From assembly GCF_024347415.1 (NCBI RefSeq), contig NZ_AP025477.1, positions 1,674,001-1,738,000 on the forward strand: a stretch of 64,000 nucleotides of DNA, read 5' to 3'. How positions within the stretch are numbered: position 1 is the stretch's first letter; every line of letters begins with the position of its first letter. The notes beneath the pieces were generated by a model. It was not told the DNA's origin, ran no database searches, and saw only the letters and a program-made list of their open reading frames with translations. The DNA is from Vibrio crassostreae. GTDB taxonomy: Bacteria > Pseudomonadota > Gammaproteobacteria > Enterobacterales > Vibrionaceae. This document shows, in pieces, positions 7,554 through 16,012 of the stretch. Made by a program: the position numbers and the translations under genes.

Positions 7554-8999
7554 TTATTTGAAGAAGGCTAAGGCTCTCAATCGTGCTTGTTTGTGCTCAA
7601 CGATGGGTTGCCAGTATTCGCTGTCTATCCCGTTTTTAGCGATAAAGTCATGTGGAAAATGCACATGCTTATCAGGGATGTTTTGCAGCTCTGGTATGTA
7701 CTTACGAATAAAAATTCCTTTTGGATCAAACTTTTCACTCTGGGTGATTGGATTGAAAATTCGAAAGTAAGGTTGAGCATCGCAGCCAGTACTTGAAGCC
7801 CACTGCCAGCCACCGTTGTTGGCGCTAAAGTCACCGTCGATAAGGTGTGACATAAAGAAACGCTCGCCCCAGCGCCAGTCAATAAGCAGGTGCTTGGTTA
7901 GGAAGCTTGCCACCACCATTCTTAGCCTGTTGTGCATCCAGCCCGTTTCAACCAGTTGACGCATGGCTGCATCAACCAATGGATATCCGGTTTTTCCTTC
8001 GCACCATGCTTTGAAGCTAGGGTGATCTTGATACCAGTCTAATCCATTGTATTTTTGCTGAAAGTTCGCTCCTTTAACCAGTTTAGGATGGTGGAACATC
8101 AAATGCTTATAAAAATCACGCCAAATCAATTCATTAAGCCAAGAAAAGGCCGGCAGCTGAGTATCAAACAACAAATCGGGTTGTTGCTGAATCAGCTGAA
8201 TCGCTAGCCAACGTGGGCTCACAGCGCCAATCGCCAAATAAGGTGATAGACCAGACGTGCCTTTTACCGAGGGAATATCTCTCAGGCGCGTGTAGTCGTT
8301 GACTTTATTGGTTAAGAAATTCGGGATCACATTGCCCAATACATCTTGGCTTAATGGCCAGCGGCTTGAATCAACACGCGGAAAGTCAAAATCATAGTCA
8401 GCGGAGATTCTTGAAGCATTTAAGTCGTCAGGAAGTTGTGATTGTGGACGCTGAGTTTGTTGAAGCTGTGTTTGTTGAAGCTTAGCGGGCACGATAGGAG
8501 CCGGGCTACAGATGATACCTTTCACCTGAACTTCTTTTAACCAAGCGTTCTTAAATGGCGTAAAGACTTTGAACATCTCGCCTTGTTTGTTAAGAACGCT
8601 ACCTAATGGCAGCATAACGTCACAAGAGCTGATCTGAAGGTTTACCCCATTTGATATCAGTTGCTGGTCACGGGTTTGTTCATCTACCTCAGGTTCTGAA
8701 TTTGCGTATACGCACTTAGCATCAAGTTGTTCGTATAATTCGATGAGCTGTCGGGCTTGGTCATCAAAATCGCTGGCTTTGAGATGCAGCAATGAAATCC
8801 CAAACTCAGCGAGTTGGGATTCGAGCTGTTTTAGGTGACGATAAATGAAATCGGCTTTGATGGGGGCAAGGTGGTGTTGCTGCCATTGCTGTGGTGTTGA
8901 AATAAAAACGGCGATAGACACGCCGTTTTCAACTGCCGCGACGAGCGCTGGGTTATCGTGAATCCGCAGGTCTCGTCGTATCCATAGAATGTTGCTCAA
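7554..8999 (-). CDS. phrB: Deoxyribodipyrimidine photolyase (CPD photolyase)
   Basis: This 481-aa enzyme uses blue light and FAD to split cyclobutane pyrimidine dimers. The N-terminal antenna domain starts ILWIRRDLRIHDNPAL. The FAD-binding C-terminal domain carries the family signature WMHNRLRMVVASFLTKHLLIDW and DGDFSANNGGWQWASSTGCD with the conserved Asn and Trp residues, then PYFRIFNP. The start overlaps the stop of the DUF523/DUF1722 gene by 4 bp (ATGA). Photolyase is a classic target of the RpoE-ChrR singlet-oxygen response. A cryptochrome-like role is less likely given the intact photolyase motifs. Confidence 0.93.
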   Translation of the reverse strand: MSNILWIRRDLRIHDNPALVAAVENGVSIAVFISTPQQWQQHHLAPIKADFIYRHLKQLESQLAEFGISLLHLKASDFDDQARQLIELYEQLDAKCVYANSEPEVDEQTRDQQLISNGVNLQISSCDVMLPLGSVLNKQGEMFKVFTPFKNAWLKEVQVKGIICSPAPIVPAKLQQTQLQQTQRPQSQLPDDLNASRISADYDFDFPRVDSSRWPLSQDVLGNVIPNFLTNKVNDYTRLRDIPSVKGTSGLSPYLAIGAVSPRWLAIQLIQQQPDLLFDTQLPAFSWLNELIWRDFYKHLMFHHPKLVKGANFQQKYNGLDWYQDHPSFKAWCEGKTGYPLVDAAMRQLVETGWMHNRLRMVVASFLTKHLLIDWRWGERFFMSHLIDGDFSANNGGWQWASSTGCDAQPYFRIFNPITQSEKFDPKGIFIRKYIPELQNIPDKHVHFPHDFIAKNGIDSEYWQPIVEHKQARLRALAFFK

Positions 9000-9943
9000 T
9001 ATCCGTATCTCAGTTTAAGTTCTTGTGGGTGAGGGTTTAGGTAAACCTGTGACTCCAAGTACTCGTTTGGGTACTCCATTAGGTAGTGGTTGATCAGTGT
9101 CAACGGCACTAGTAACGGAATTACGCCCTCTCTGAATGATGTAATTTGGCTTGAGAGTTCTTGCTTGTGAGCACTGCTCAGCTGCTTCTTGAAATAGCCT
9201 TGCAGGTGTTGCAGAGTATTGGCGTGAGTACCACGGTTGGCATGATGTGATAACGCCGTCATCAGGCCTTTAATATATTGGTCTGCAAGCTCATTAATGT
9301 CGAGTTTATTGCTCGCTAGCAGATTGCCCAAACTTTTGTAACTCTCTACGTGGTGACACATCACTAGATACTTGTGCGCACTGTGGAACTGGATAAGCTT
9401 GTGTTTTGTTACACCCTCATCCACAAGGTCGAGCCACTTTTGATAGGTGAAGACACGAGTCATGAAGTTCTCGCGCAAAATAGGGTCGTTAAGTCGCCCG
9501 TTTTCTTCAACAGGAAGTAACGGGTTAGCGTCCATGATCTGCTTAGTAAACATGCCAATACCAGTCGACTCAGAACCACGACCATGGTGGTGGTACACTT
9601 TCACTCGCTCCATACCGCAAGTTGGGCTCTTTTGGCAAACAATGAATCCAGCAATGTGCTGATTGTTCTTCGAGTAGTTTTGACCGAACTCGATTAACTC
9701 ATTGGTCACATCACCAGAACCGTCTGGACGGGAGACGTGAATGATATCGTCTAACATCCGAGTCTGGCGAATAGTTGGGCGAGGCGTTGGCAGACCAACG
9801 CCCATCTCTGGACAAACGGGTTCCAACTCAACGTAATCTGCTAAGTCGTCTGTGCAGAAGCGAGAACGTTTATGGCCAGTATCGAACCGAACTTTATGAC
9901 CGGCGACACATGCACTAATGCCTATTTTTATTTTCTTATCCAT
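8996..9943 (-). CDS. DUF523/DUF1722 (YbgA-type) protein
   Basis: The protein has 315 aa and two domains. The N-terminal DUF523 (about 1-150) contains GISACVAGHKVRFDTGHKRS and the cysteine pair motifs VCPEMGVGLPTPRP and CQKSPTCGMERVKVY, suggesting metal or cluster binding. The C-terminal DUF1722/YbgA domain (about 190-315) contains LIQFHSAHKYLVMCHHVESYKSLGNLLA. E. coli ybgA is likewise next to phr. It is the first gene after chrR, 144 bp downstream. The exact function is unknown, but conservation beside photolyase suggests a photoreactivation-related role. Confidence 0.88.
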   Translation of the reverse strand: MDKKIKIGISACVAGHKVRFDTGHKRSRFCTDDLADYVELEPVCPEMGVGLPTPRPTIRQTRMLDDIIHVSRPDGSGDVTNELIEFGQNYSKNNQHIAGFIVCQKSPTCGMERVKVYHHHGRGSESTGIGMFTKQIMDANPLLPVEENGRLNDPILRENFMTRVFTYQKWLDLVDEGVTKHKLIQFHSAHKYLVMCHHVESYKSLGNLLASNKLDINELADQYIKGLMTALSHHANRGTHANTLQHLQGYFKKQLSSAHKQELSSQITSFREGVIPLLVPLTLINHYLMEYPNEYLESQVYLNPHPQELKLRYGY

Positions 9944-10087
9944 TGGTCAATTCCTTACGCTCATTGCTCATTATTGTTTTTATATTATGTGGCTTGTTGC
10001 TTATTCCAGTTTACTTTAGTCCGGTTGTTACCTTTCCACCTAGCCAACGCTGTGCATCTTGTGATCTACCCGGTAAATCCTTCTTAA

Positions 10088-10768
10088 CTAGTAAATGTAT
10101 TTACCTAGTGGGTTGAACAGTTGGCTGACACCTTTAGTGAAGTACAAGGCATCACTTGAAACGGTCAAGCACACACAACCTTCTTTGGTCGCAGGTTGAT
10201 GAGTGTGACTGCCATCTAGCCAGATGAAGTCGCCTTTGTTGTAGACGCCCATTTCGTCTTCGAAACTGCCTTCTAAAAGAAGTGTAATTTCGAAACCTTT
10301 GTGAGTGTGGCAAGGCACTTGTCCGTTTTTATCGATATGCAGCAAACTTGTGTGATGTGCTTCGTCATCGAAATCGAGTCTTGCGCGTGAAATTTTGCCT
10401 AGGTTCATCCAATCTTTTCTCGCCACCGAGTTCAGAGCGCGAGGAATAGTGAATGTGGTATCTGCAACGGTAACTTGCTCTACCTTTGGCTCAACTTCCA
10501 CTGACTGAGATAAATCAGCAGTAATCTGCTCAATTGCATCAAAGTCGAAATCCATGTCGTCCATTGAAAAGCCGCCTGACTCTTCGTTCGTGAACGCAGG
10601 TTCTTTATCAAAGGCATTGTTCGCCGCCTCAGCGGTAAGCTGCTTAACCTGCTGTTGGCAATGTTCACACAGTTCTACGTGACTAGAAACAATCAATGAA
10701 ACAGAGTCTGCAAGCGTGCCATCGACAAAATCTTTCAAAATTTCAGCATTTGGGTGATGTTTAATCAT
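10088..10768 (-). CDS. chrR: ChrR-family zinc-binding anti-sigma factor
   Basis: This 226-aa protein has the two-domain layout of ChrR. The N-terminal anti-sigma domain has His4/His5, His30, Cys34 and Cys37 (SSHVELCEHC), the zinc ligands that hold the sigma factor. The C-terminal cupin domain (about 120-215) has CHTHKGFE, a later Glu, and SHTHQP as metal ligands. In Rhodobacter sphaeroides ChrR releases RpoE on exposure to singlet oxygen. The start overlaps the sigma gene by 8 bp, as expected for a co-translated sigma/anti-sigma pair. Confidence 0.93.
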   Translation of the reverse strand: MIKHHPNAEILKDFVDGTLADSVSLIVSSHVELCEHCQQQVKQLTAEAANNAFDKEPAFTNEESGGFSMDDMDFDFDAIEQITADLSQSVEVEPKVEQVTVADTTFTIPRALNSVARKDWMNLGKISRARLDFDDEAHHTSLLHIDKNGQVPCHTHKGFEITLLLEGSFEDEMGVYNKGDFIWLDGSHTHQPATKEGCVCLTVSSDALYFTKGVSQLFNPLGKYIY

Positions 10769-11408
10769 GGCTTTGTTCCCCCATGTGAACCTTAAGTTTG
10801 GCTAAAGCGAGTCTTAGACGTGATTTCACGGTTCCAAGTGGGACGCCAAGTTGTTGTGCAAGCTGTTCTTGAGAGAGCTCTTGAAAGTAGACACCTTTCA
10901 CAATGGTTTTCTGAGCCAGAGGCAGCTTCTCTATTTGTGTCATTACGTGTCGGCTCATCAAATGATCGCCAAACGGTAATTCATCACTTTGAGATTCCGC
11001 AACCATCGCGTCAATAGGCCAGATGTCGTCTGCGATTGTCTGTTCCGCTTTGGCTTTTACTTTGCGTAACATATCAAACGCAGCATTTCGCATGACTGTG
11101 TAGACCCAAGTCGTCGCAGCGCCCTTATCTTCATTGTAAAGGTGGGCTTTCTTCCAAACGTTAGTCATGGTGTCTTGAACCAGCTCGTTCGCAGCAGCTT
11201 CACCGCCTAACTTGCTGATTCCGAAACGCTTTATCTTGGGGGCAAAGAACTTGAACAAACAGGTAAATGCCTGCTTGTCTCGGTCTGTACCAACTAAGAT
11301 CAACCAGCTTGAAAGCTCTGTTGGAACCTTGGATTCGTTCGTTGTTTTTTTGTCTGGGATAATGACATGCTCCTTGCCTTTCCCTGAACTTCTACTTTCG
11401 ACTTGCAT
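10761..11408 (-). CDS. rpoE: ECF sigma factor of the RpoE/ChrR (singlet oxygen) type
   Basis: The protein has 215 aa. The sigma-2 domain is visible in VQDTMTNVWKKAHLYNEDKGAATTWVYTVMRNAAFDMLRK and the sigma-4 helix-turn-helix in QELSQEQLAQQLGVPLGTVKSRLRLALAKLK. The N-terminus is about 20 residues longer than a minimal ECF sigma, so a later start is possible. The partner ChrR follows directly, which places it in the ECF11-like group answering to singlet oxygen. The promoter at 11440-11467 suggests it transcribes its own operon. This is a different protein from the envelope-stress RpoE that pairs with RseA. Confidence 0.92.
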   Translation of the reverse strand: MQVESRSSGKGKEHVIIPDKKTTNESKVPTELSSWLILVGTDRDKQAFTCLFKFFAPKIKRFGISKLGGEAAANELVQDTMTNVWKKAHLYNEDKGAATTWVYTVMRNAAFDMLRKVKAKAEQTIADDIWPIDAMVAESQSDELPFGDHLMSRHVMTQIEKLPLAQKTIVKGVYFQELSQEQLAQQLGVPLGTVKSRLRLALAKLKVHMGEQSHD

Positions 11409-11439
11409 AGTAAATAACCATCATGCGAATTTGAGTGGC

Positions 11440-11467
11440 ACTACGTGAAAGTTGAAGGCCGGGATCA
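11440..11467 (-). promoter_or_regulatory. Predicted ECF (RpoE-ChrR type) autoregulatory promoter
   Basis: On the minus strand TGATCC (11462-11467) is followed after 16 nt by CGTAGT (11440-11445), about 30 bp before the sigma-gene ATG. TGATCC with a CGTA/TA-type -10 about 16-18 bp downstream is the known promoter form for RpoE of the ChrR system. I found no second copy in intergenic DNA of the cluster, consistent with one long transcript. Confidence 0.7.
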
Positions 11468-11518
11468 CTTTAATTTAAATTATTTTCCACTATACAAAAT
11501 TATAGTGAAGAAAAGTGC

Positions 11519-12139
11519 TTATTGCCCCGTAATGATTTGATTCAAAAAAGGAACTAAAGAAGGAAAGCTAGCGGGCTCGGTGAACTCTGTTTTCTTTTCC
11601 AAAGGGATAGGCATCATTTCGAGTAGTCGCGCGCAAATCCATTGCGGGCTTTCGAAATCAGGAGTGGGGTAAAGGGTTCTTATCGAATCGTGGTCGCGAA
11701 ACAGCTGAACCAAAAACGCTGTAAACACGTTAGGCACGTCGTAGTCGAGAACCGGCCAATGGGGCAGTGGTCTGAATTTGCTTTTGATCAAGCCAGCAGT
11801 GTCTCTGTGAGAGGAGTGAAGCTGCACTAGCTGCTGGCCTTCCACATCGATTTCCAATATCTGATCATCAGCCATATTAAAGTCTACGATGGATACTTTT
11901 GTTCCCCAAGAGCTAAGGTGATCAGCGTTTACGTTGTCTTGAGTAGCAATGATAAAGCCATCGCCCTGCGCTGCGTGTGCGACCATCGCAAGGTATTTGG
12001 GCTCGAAAATGCGTAGCCTTTGACGACCTCTTGGTAACAGGAAGATGGGGAGCGGAAACACAGCGACTTCTAGCGAAGACTCTGCGGGTGTTTCTGGTTC
12101 GGCGTCTGTCCGTGTGGCCTTACTAGGTGAATTCGGCAC
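11519..12139 (-). CDS. LON peptidase substrate-binding domain protein
   Basis: This 206-aa protein consists only of the N-terminal (PUA-like) substrate-binding domain of Lon: VAVFPLPIFLLPRGRQRLRIFEPKYLAMVAHA near residue 27, then a beta-rich body and a helical end. There is no AAA+ or protease domain. Stand-alone LON-N proteins are common in proteobacteria with unknown roles. It ends 52 bp upstream of the ECF promoter, so it is probably not part of the sigma operon, although read-through is possible. Confidence 0.85.
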   Translation of the reverse strand: MPNSPSKATRTDAEPETPAESSLEVAVFPLPIFLLPRGRQRLRIFEPKYLAMVAHAAQGDGFIIATQDNVNADHLSSWGTKVSIVDFNMADDQILEIDVEGQQLVQLHSSHRDTAGLIKSKFRPLPHWPVLDYDVPNVFTAFLVQLFRDHDSIRTLYPTPDFESPQWICARLLEMMPIPLEKKTEFTEPASFPSLVPFLNQIITGQ

Positions 12140-12391
12140 ATAGTACTCCTTAATTCAAATGTGATTTTAGAAGATATACGCCGGGATAGCGGTGTTCGAT
12201 CAATTCGCTTCGACTTATGTTTGCAAAGGGATAAGTATTTTGTTGCACCTGTTCATAAATTCATTGTTTTTACCTTTTCTCACACGTGTCATTAGGTAGT
12301 ATATGTACAAATAGTAAGCGAATGGGTGGTCGCTAGACGATGCTTCTATCTAACGTTCCTCTATACCTAACATCGCATCAAAGGAATGGTC

Positions 12392-12778
12392 ATGATTGTT
12401 ATTTATGGTATCAAAGAGTGCTTAAATCCAATTAAGTTGCAACTATCAAACGTGTTGCAGCAGTGTTTAAACAGTGAAATGGGTTTGCCTGATGACAAGC
12501 GCGCACATCGGTTTGTGCCATTGGAACGGGATGACTTCTTTTACCCGGAAGGAAGAACAGAAGCCTATACCGTCATTGAAATCAATATGATGGAAGGTCG
12601 AGCGGTGAACACCAAGAAACGCCTAATAAAGAAGATATTTTCTGAAATAGAAAAGCAGTTGGCTATCTCTCCGATTGATATTGAAATCACCATCAAAGAA
12701 CAGCCATCGCACTGCTGGGGATTTCGAGGTATGACAGGCGATGAAGCTCAAGATCTTAAATATAAAGTGAAGGTCTAG
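12392..12778 (+). CDS. Tautomerase-superfamily protein lacking Pro1
   Basis: The ATG at 12392 is preferred over 12386 because AAGGA lies 6 nt before it. The product has 128 aa. The segments QQCLNSEMGLPDDKRAHRFVPLERDDFFYPEGRTEAYTVIEINMMEGR and IEITIKEQPSHCWGFRGMTGDEA are typical of the tautomerase_2/MIF-like fold. The mature N-terminus would be MIVIYG, so the catalytic proline that normally follows the initiator Met is missing. It either does something other than classical proton transfer or is non-enzymatic. Confidence 0.75.
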   Translation: MIVIYGIKECLNPIKLQLSNVLQQCLNSEMGLPDDKRAHRFVPLERDDFFYPEGRTEAYTVIEINMMEGRAVNTKKRLIKKIFSEIEKQLAISPIDIEITIKEQPSHCWGFRGMTGDEAQDLKYKVKV

Positions 12779-12786
12779 GGCTTAAA

Positions 12787-12821
12787 CTCTTAACTCTTAA
12801 CTCTTAACTCTTAACTCTTAA
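12787..12821. repeat. 7-bp tandem repeat array, 5 units of CTCTTAA
   Basis: Five perfect copies of CTCTTAA lie directly after the tautomerase stop codon (12776-12778) and before its terminator. It is one of three heptamer arrays in this window, each with a different unit. Confidence 0.95.
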
Positions 12822-12852
12822 CACATAAGACTTAAGCCAACCTATCGAGTGG

Positions 12853-12883
12853 CGGCTTTGGAGTTTGATGCCAAAGCCGTTTT
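12853..12883. terminator. Terminator between convergent tautomerase and DUF4344 genes
   Basis: CGGCTTTGG (12853-12861) pairs with CCAAAGCCG (12871-12879) and is followed by TTTTATC on the plus strand. It closes the tautomerase transcript. Confidence 0.8.
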
Positions 12884-12903
12884 ATCTCGTTCTTGACACA
12901 CCT

Positions 12904-13701
12904 TTAAGTATCGTCACTCTCTTTTAAATACTGATGCCAATTTTCATTGATCACATCAAAATGCTCCACACAGAACTCTTTCCGATCTTTCAAATAGTCA
13001 TTTTCCACTTCATCGAGCAAGTTCTTATAGGCATCAGGGTCGCTGCCATACACCAAGCATAAAGTAGAGAAGTAACGCTGCAGGTCGAAACTGTGCTCGT
13101 CGATGTATTCCCCTAAGTCGTAATATTCTGGGCGGTCTTCTGATTCGAAAGCGAACATGTCTGCTGCGCTGATCGCGGCATCGGCGCCATGTTCCACATA
13201 GTTAAGTAATAGGATGGTCGCTAGGTTGTCGACCGCATCTTCCTCTTTGCCCAAGATGGCAATCTTTTGGTCTTCAATATAAGCATGTCCTGCTTCGTGC
13301 AGCAGAGTGTGTAGTAAGGTATCGATAGCGCCAGTTTGCGCAGATTTTCCATACTCTTTTTCGTATTGGTTCTTCTCAAAGTAGTTAAGTGATTCAGCGT
13401 AAAAGCGGTAAGGGATCAGCACTTGATGGGTTTGTGGATCGTAGAGGGGCCCGTCCTCTCCGCCATATTGAATGGTTAATGGCTTCTCAAACATGAAGAG
13501 TTGGTTTGATAGATCGACCACGGTGTCATTAACGCCACTGATTTGAATCTCGCGTTTGAGCTGCTCTTCTTCGGAATTTGTCGGTGCAGAGTACTCGACG
13601 ATTAGGTTATTTTGGGGTGTTTGTTCACTAGATGCATAAGTTGCGGCAAACATTGAACTCAGGGCTAGACTGTAGGTCAATATTCTTTTCAATAATGTCA
13701 T
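12904..13701 (-). CDS. Exported DUF4344 putative zinc metallopeptidase
   Basis: This 265-aa protein has an N-terminal signal peptide (hydrophobic 7-20, cleavage near TYASSE). The zinc site is LLHEAGHAYI (HExxH) at about residue 137, followed by GKEEDAVDNLATILLLNY, the DUF4344 signature, where the acidic residues include the likely third ligand. It stands alone, convergent with the tautomerase gene. The protease activity is predicted only. Confidence 0.85.
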   Translation of the reverse strand: MTLLKRILTYSLALSSMFAATYASSEQTPQNNLIVEYSAPTNSEEEQLKREIQISGVNDTVVDLSNQLFMFEKPLTIQYGGEDGPLYDPQTHQVLIPYRFYAESLNYFEKNQYEKEYGKSAQTGAIDTLLHTLLHEAGHAYIEDQKIAILGKEEDAVDNLATILLLNYVEHGADAAISAADMFAFESEDRPEYYDLGEYIDEHSFDLQRYFSTLCLVYGSDPDAYKNLLDEVENDYLKDRKEFCVEHFDVINENWHQYLKESDDT

Positions 13702-13955
13702 CGGTTATCCTTGTGATTACGTTGCGAATCAGAGTCGTTGCAGGGGAGGATACCCCAAGCTGTGTACCCTGAGTTAGTTACTGCGTTAGAGTATAAGTTT
13801 AGACGGAATTTTGATGTATCGAGGACTGCAATTTTTGAGGTAGACGCTATCCTATCAATGAATAATCCGCTCAGAGGCTCGCCACAAAGAATAGGTAACC
13901 TGAATGAACGGTATCGATGTGATTTGTTTCTGTTGGTAATTAACAGATAAATTTC
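13702..13955. other. Intergenic region, no gene accepted
   Basis: A 70-codon frame at 13738-13950 on the plus strand has no ribosome binding site and no recognisable features; I do not accept it. A CTGTT...AACAG inverted repeat lies near 13930-13946, without clear meaning. Confidence 0.5.
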
Positions 13956-13982
13956 GGTTCAAGTGAACCCTTGTGCTATACT
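13956..13982 (+). promoter_or_regulatory. yibL promoter with GGTTCA/TGAACC palindrome
   Basis: GGTTCA (13956-13961) and TGAACC (13964-13969) form an inverted repeat separated by 2 bp. TATACT at 13977-13982 is a good -10. The palindrome would overlap the -35 region, so it could be an operator. Confidence 0.5.
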
Positions 13983-14027
13983 CCGCGCCCCAATCCGAAT
14001 TGGCTTGTTAAATCTTAGGAAATTATT

Positions 14028-14384
14028 ATGAGTGTTAAAAACGAACTTCAACAAATTAACAACCGTCTAGACAAGTGTCGCCACAAGTTAGATGCTGCTA
14101 AAACTCGTAATGATCGTCCTGTTGTTCGTCAATTCGAGGAAGAGATTAAGAAGCTAACTAAGAAAATTGCCCAGCTTAAACACAAAGAAAGCTACGATGT
14201 GAACCAAGAGCGTAAGTCTTTGGTTGATATGCCATTTAGCCGTGAGATTACAAAAGCTGAGCAAGCGGATATGGGTAAACTTAAAAAGTCTGTTAAAGGA
14301 CTCGTAATTGTTCACCCAATGACGAAGATCGGTAAAGAACTTCGCATTGAGGTTATGACTGGTTACGCACCGAAAAAATTCTAA
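14028..14384 (+). CDS. yibL: YibL family ribosome-associated protein
   Basis: The protein has 118 aa, is basic, and is helical at the N-terminus (residues 3-60, likely coiled coil: NELQQINNRLDKCRHKLDAAK). The C-terminal part FSREITKAEQADMGKLKKSVKGLVIVHPMTKIGKEL matches the YibL/DUF2810 family. E. coli YibL co-purifies with ribosomal subunits. It starts at an ATG preceded by TAGGAAA and has its own terminator at 14407-14439. Confidence 0.9.
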   Translation: MSVKNELQQINNRLDKCRHKLDAAKTRNDRPVVRQFEEEIKKLTKKIAQLKHKESYDVNQERKSLVDMPFSREITKAEQADMGKLKKSVKGLVIVHPMTKIGKELRIEVMTGYAPKKF

Positions 14385-14406
14385 TTACCAGCGATGGTAA
14401 TGAAAG

Positions 14407-14439
14407 AGGAGCTAGTAATAGCTCCTTTTTGCTTTTTTA
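14407..14439 (+). terminator. yibL terminator
   Basis: AGGAGCTA (14407-14414) pairs perfectly with TAGCTCCT (14419-14426) across a 4-nt loop, followed by TTTTGCTTTTTT. Confidence 0.92.
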
Positions 14440-14699
14440 GGTATTAAAAAAGCAGAGTCAGCGGCAAAATTACTCACGCCGCTTTTAACTTTTTGGAGGT
14501 GATTGTTGTCACAAATCCTTTTATCTCCTATAAAAGTTAACGAGCTACTAACATGGCACTAAGTGTTCGCAGTAATGTGTTCGCTTCTCGAATCTACAAT
14601 TTCTCTCCAGTTTGCATAAATATAGGTAGAGCAGCACAGATAATTACAGATAAAACTAGACTCATTAAGGAAGATGAGAACGTAAAAAATAGAGGTTAT

Positions 14700-15926
14700 A
14701 TGAATCAATTAATTTCAATTGGACCACTAGAATCCTTCCTAATCGCGATTAGTGTTTTGTTTCTAGGTCATTTCGTCAATGCAAAGCTTCCTGTTCTCAA
14801 AAAGTACAACATTCCAGAGCCCATTGTCGGCGGCTTGATTGTCGCTTTTGCTATTACAGCCCTGCACTTTAACGGCCTTGATCTAGAGTTTTCTTTGCCC
14901 TTGCAGAACACCTTTATGTTGATGTTCTTTGCAACGGTCGGCCTTGCGGCTAACTACACACAGCTGATGAAAGGTGGTGCTAAAGTATTCCTATTCTTAG
15001 GGGTAGCGTCGGTCTATATCATTATCCAAAACGGTGTAGGCGTAACCTTAGCAACGGCACTAGGCCTTGAACCCTTGATGGGTTTGATTGCTGGCTCTAT
15101 CACGCTTTCGGGTGGCCACGGTACAGGCGCGGCTTGGTCGCAAACTTTTGCAGACACGTTTGGCATTGCAAATACGCTAGAAATCGCAATGGCTTCAGCG
15201 ACCTTTGGTTTGATCATCGGTGGTATTATTGGTAGCCCAGTGGCGCAAAAGCTGATTGATAAAAACCAGCTTGAATCTGAGTACGGTACTGGCACGCAAA
15301 CGCACGAACGCTTCCCTGAACTTGTTACTTACAACGAGTATGAAGAAGACAAAGTGACGGCGAAGAAGGTGATTGAAGTGTTGTTCATCCTTCTTATCTG
15401 TATCACGGGTGCGAAGTACCTAGAGCAGTGGGTGGCGACTTTTGAAATTTCTTGGTTGATGATTCCTGACTTCGTTTACGCGTTGTTTATCGGTGTGTTC
15501 ATCACTAACGTGTTTGAAGTGACTAAGCTGCATAAGACTGACAGCGAAACGGTCGATATTCTTGGTACGGTATCATTGTCCCTGTTCCTTGCCATGGCGC
15601 TAATGAGCCTTAAGCTTTGGAACATCTTTGACCTTGCGATTCCGTTTTTGGCTATCCTTGCAGTTCAGGCTGTGGTGTTAGGTATTTTCTCTTACTTTGT
15701 GACATTCAAAGTAATGGGTTCTAACTACGACGCAGCGGTTATGGCGGGTGGTCACTGTGGTTTCGGTCTAGGTGCAACACCAACAGCGGTAATGAACATG
15801 GGTTCTTTGGTGAACAGATTCGGTCCGTCACCCCAAGCCTTCATGGTTGTGCCAATTGTTGGTGCCTTCTTTATCGATATCGTTAACCTGATTATTCTTC
15901 AAGGTTACATCTCGTTTATCGGTTAA
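14700..15926 (+). CDS. gltS: Sodium/glutamate symporter GltS
   Basis: The ATG at 14700 gives a 408-aa protein, close to the 401 aa of E. coli GltS, and has AGAGG just upstream. An in-frame start at 14553 would add 49 residues with no family match. About ten membrane segments are visible. Conserved features include GHFVNAKLPVLKKYNIPEPIVGGL at the N-terminus, SGGHGTGAAWS in the first half and MAGGHCGFGLGATPTAVMNM in the second: the two inverted GGH(G/C)-type reentrant loops of the ESS family. It imports glutamate with Na+ across the inner membrane. A terminator follows at 15981. Confidence 0.93.
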   Translation: MNQLISIGPLESFLIAISVLFLGHFVNAKLPVLKKYNIPEPIVGGLIVAFAITALHFNGLDLEFSLPLQNTFMLMFFATVGLAANYTQLMKGGAKVFLFLGVASVYIIIQNGVGVTLATALGLEPLMGLIAGSITLSGGHGTGAAWSQTFADTFGIANTLEIAMASATFGLIIGGIIGSPVAQKLIDKNQLESEYGTGTQTHERFPELVTYNEYEEDKVTAKKVIEVLFILLICITGAKYLEQWVATFEISWLMIPDFVYALFIGVFITNVFEVTKLHKTDSETVDILGTVSLSLFLAMALMSLKLWNIFDLAIPFLAILAVQAVVLGIFSYFVTFKVMGSNYDAAVMAGGHCGFGLGATPTAVMNMGSLVNRFGPSPQAFMVVPIVGAFFIDIVNLIILQGYISFIG

Positions 15927-15980
15927 AGTTCGCCTTTGTTTAAGTGCGGTAAGCTCATCGCACTAAGATGAATACAAGAA

Positions 15981-16005
15981 AGCCAGTCTGTTGACTGGCT
16001 TTTTT
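15981..16005 (+). terminator. gltS terminator
   Basis: AGCCAGTC (15981-15988) pairs with GACTGGCT (15993-16000) across a 4-nt loop, followed by TTTTT. Confidence 0.9.
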
Positions 16006-16012
16006 ATTGCTT

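Noticed and set aside
10070..10110. TAGTAAAT...ATTTACCTA inverted repeat at the chrR end as a terminator
   Set aside because: It overlaps the chrR stop codon, has a bulge and no T-tract; the cluster probably continues into the DUF523/DUF1722 gene.
12787..12821. Tandem repeats as a CRISPR array
   Set aside because: Units are only 7 bp with no spacers and no cas genes nearby; the same applies to the arrays at 33079 and 48293.
13738..13950. 70-codon plus-strand frame
   Set aside because: No ribosome binding site or known motif, and it ends just before the yibL promoter.
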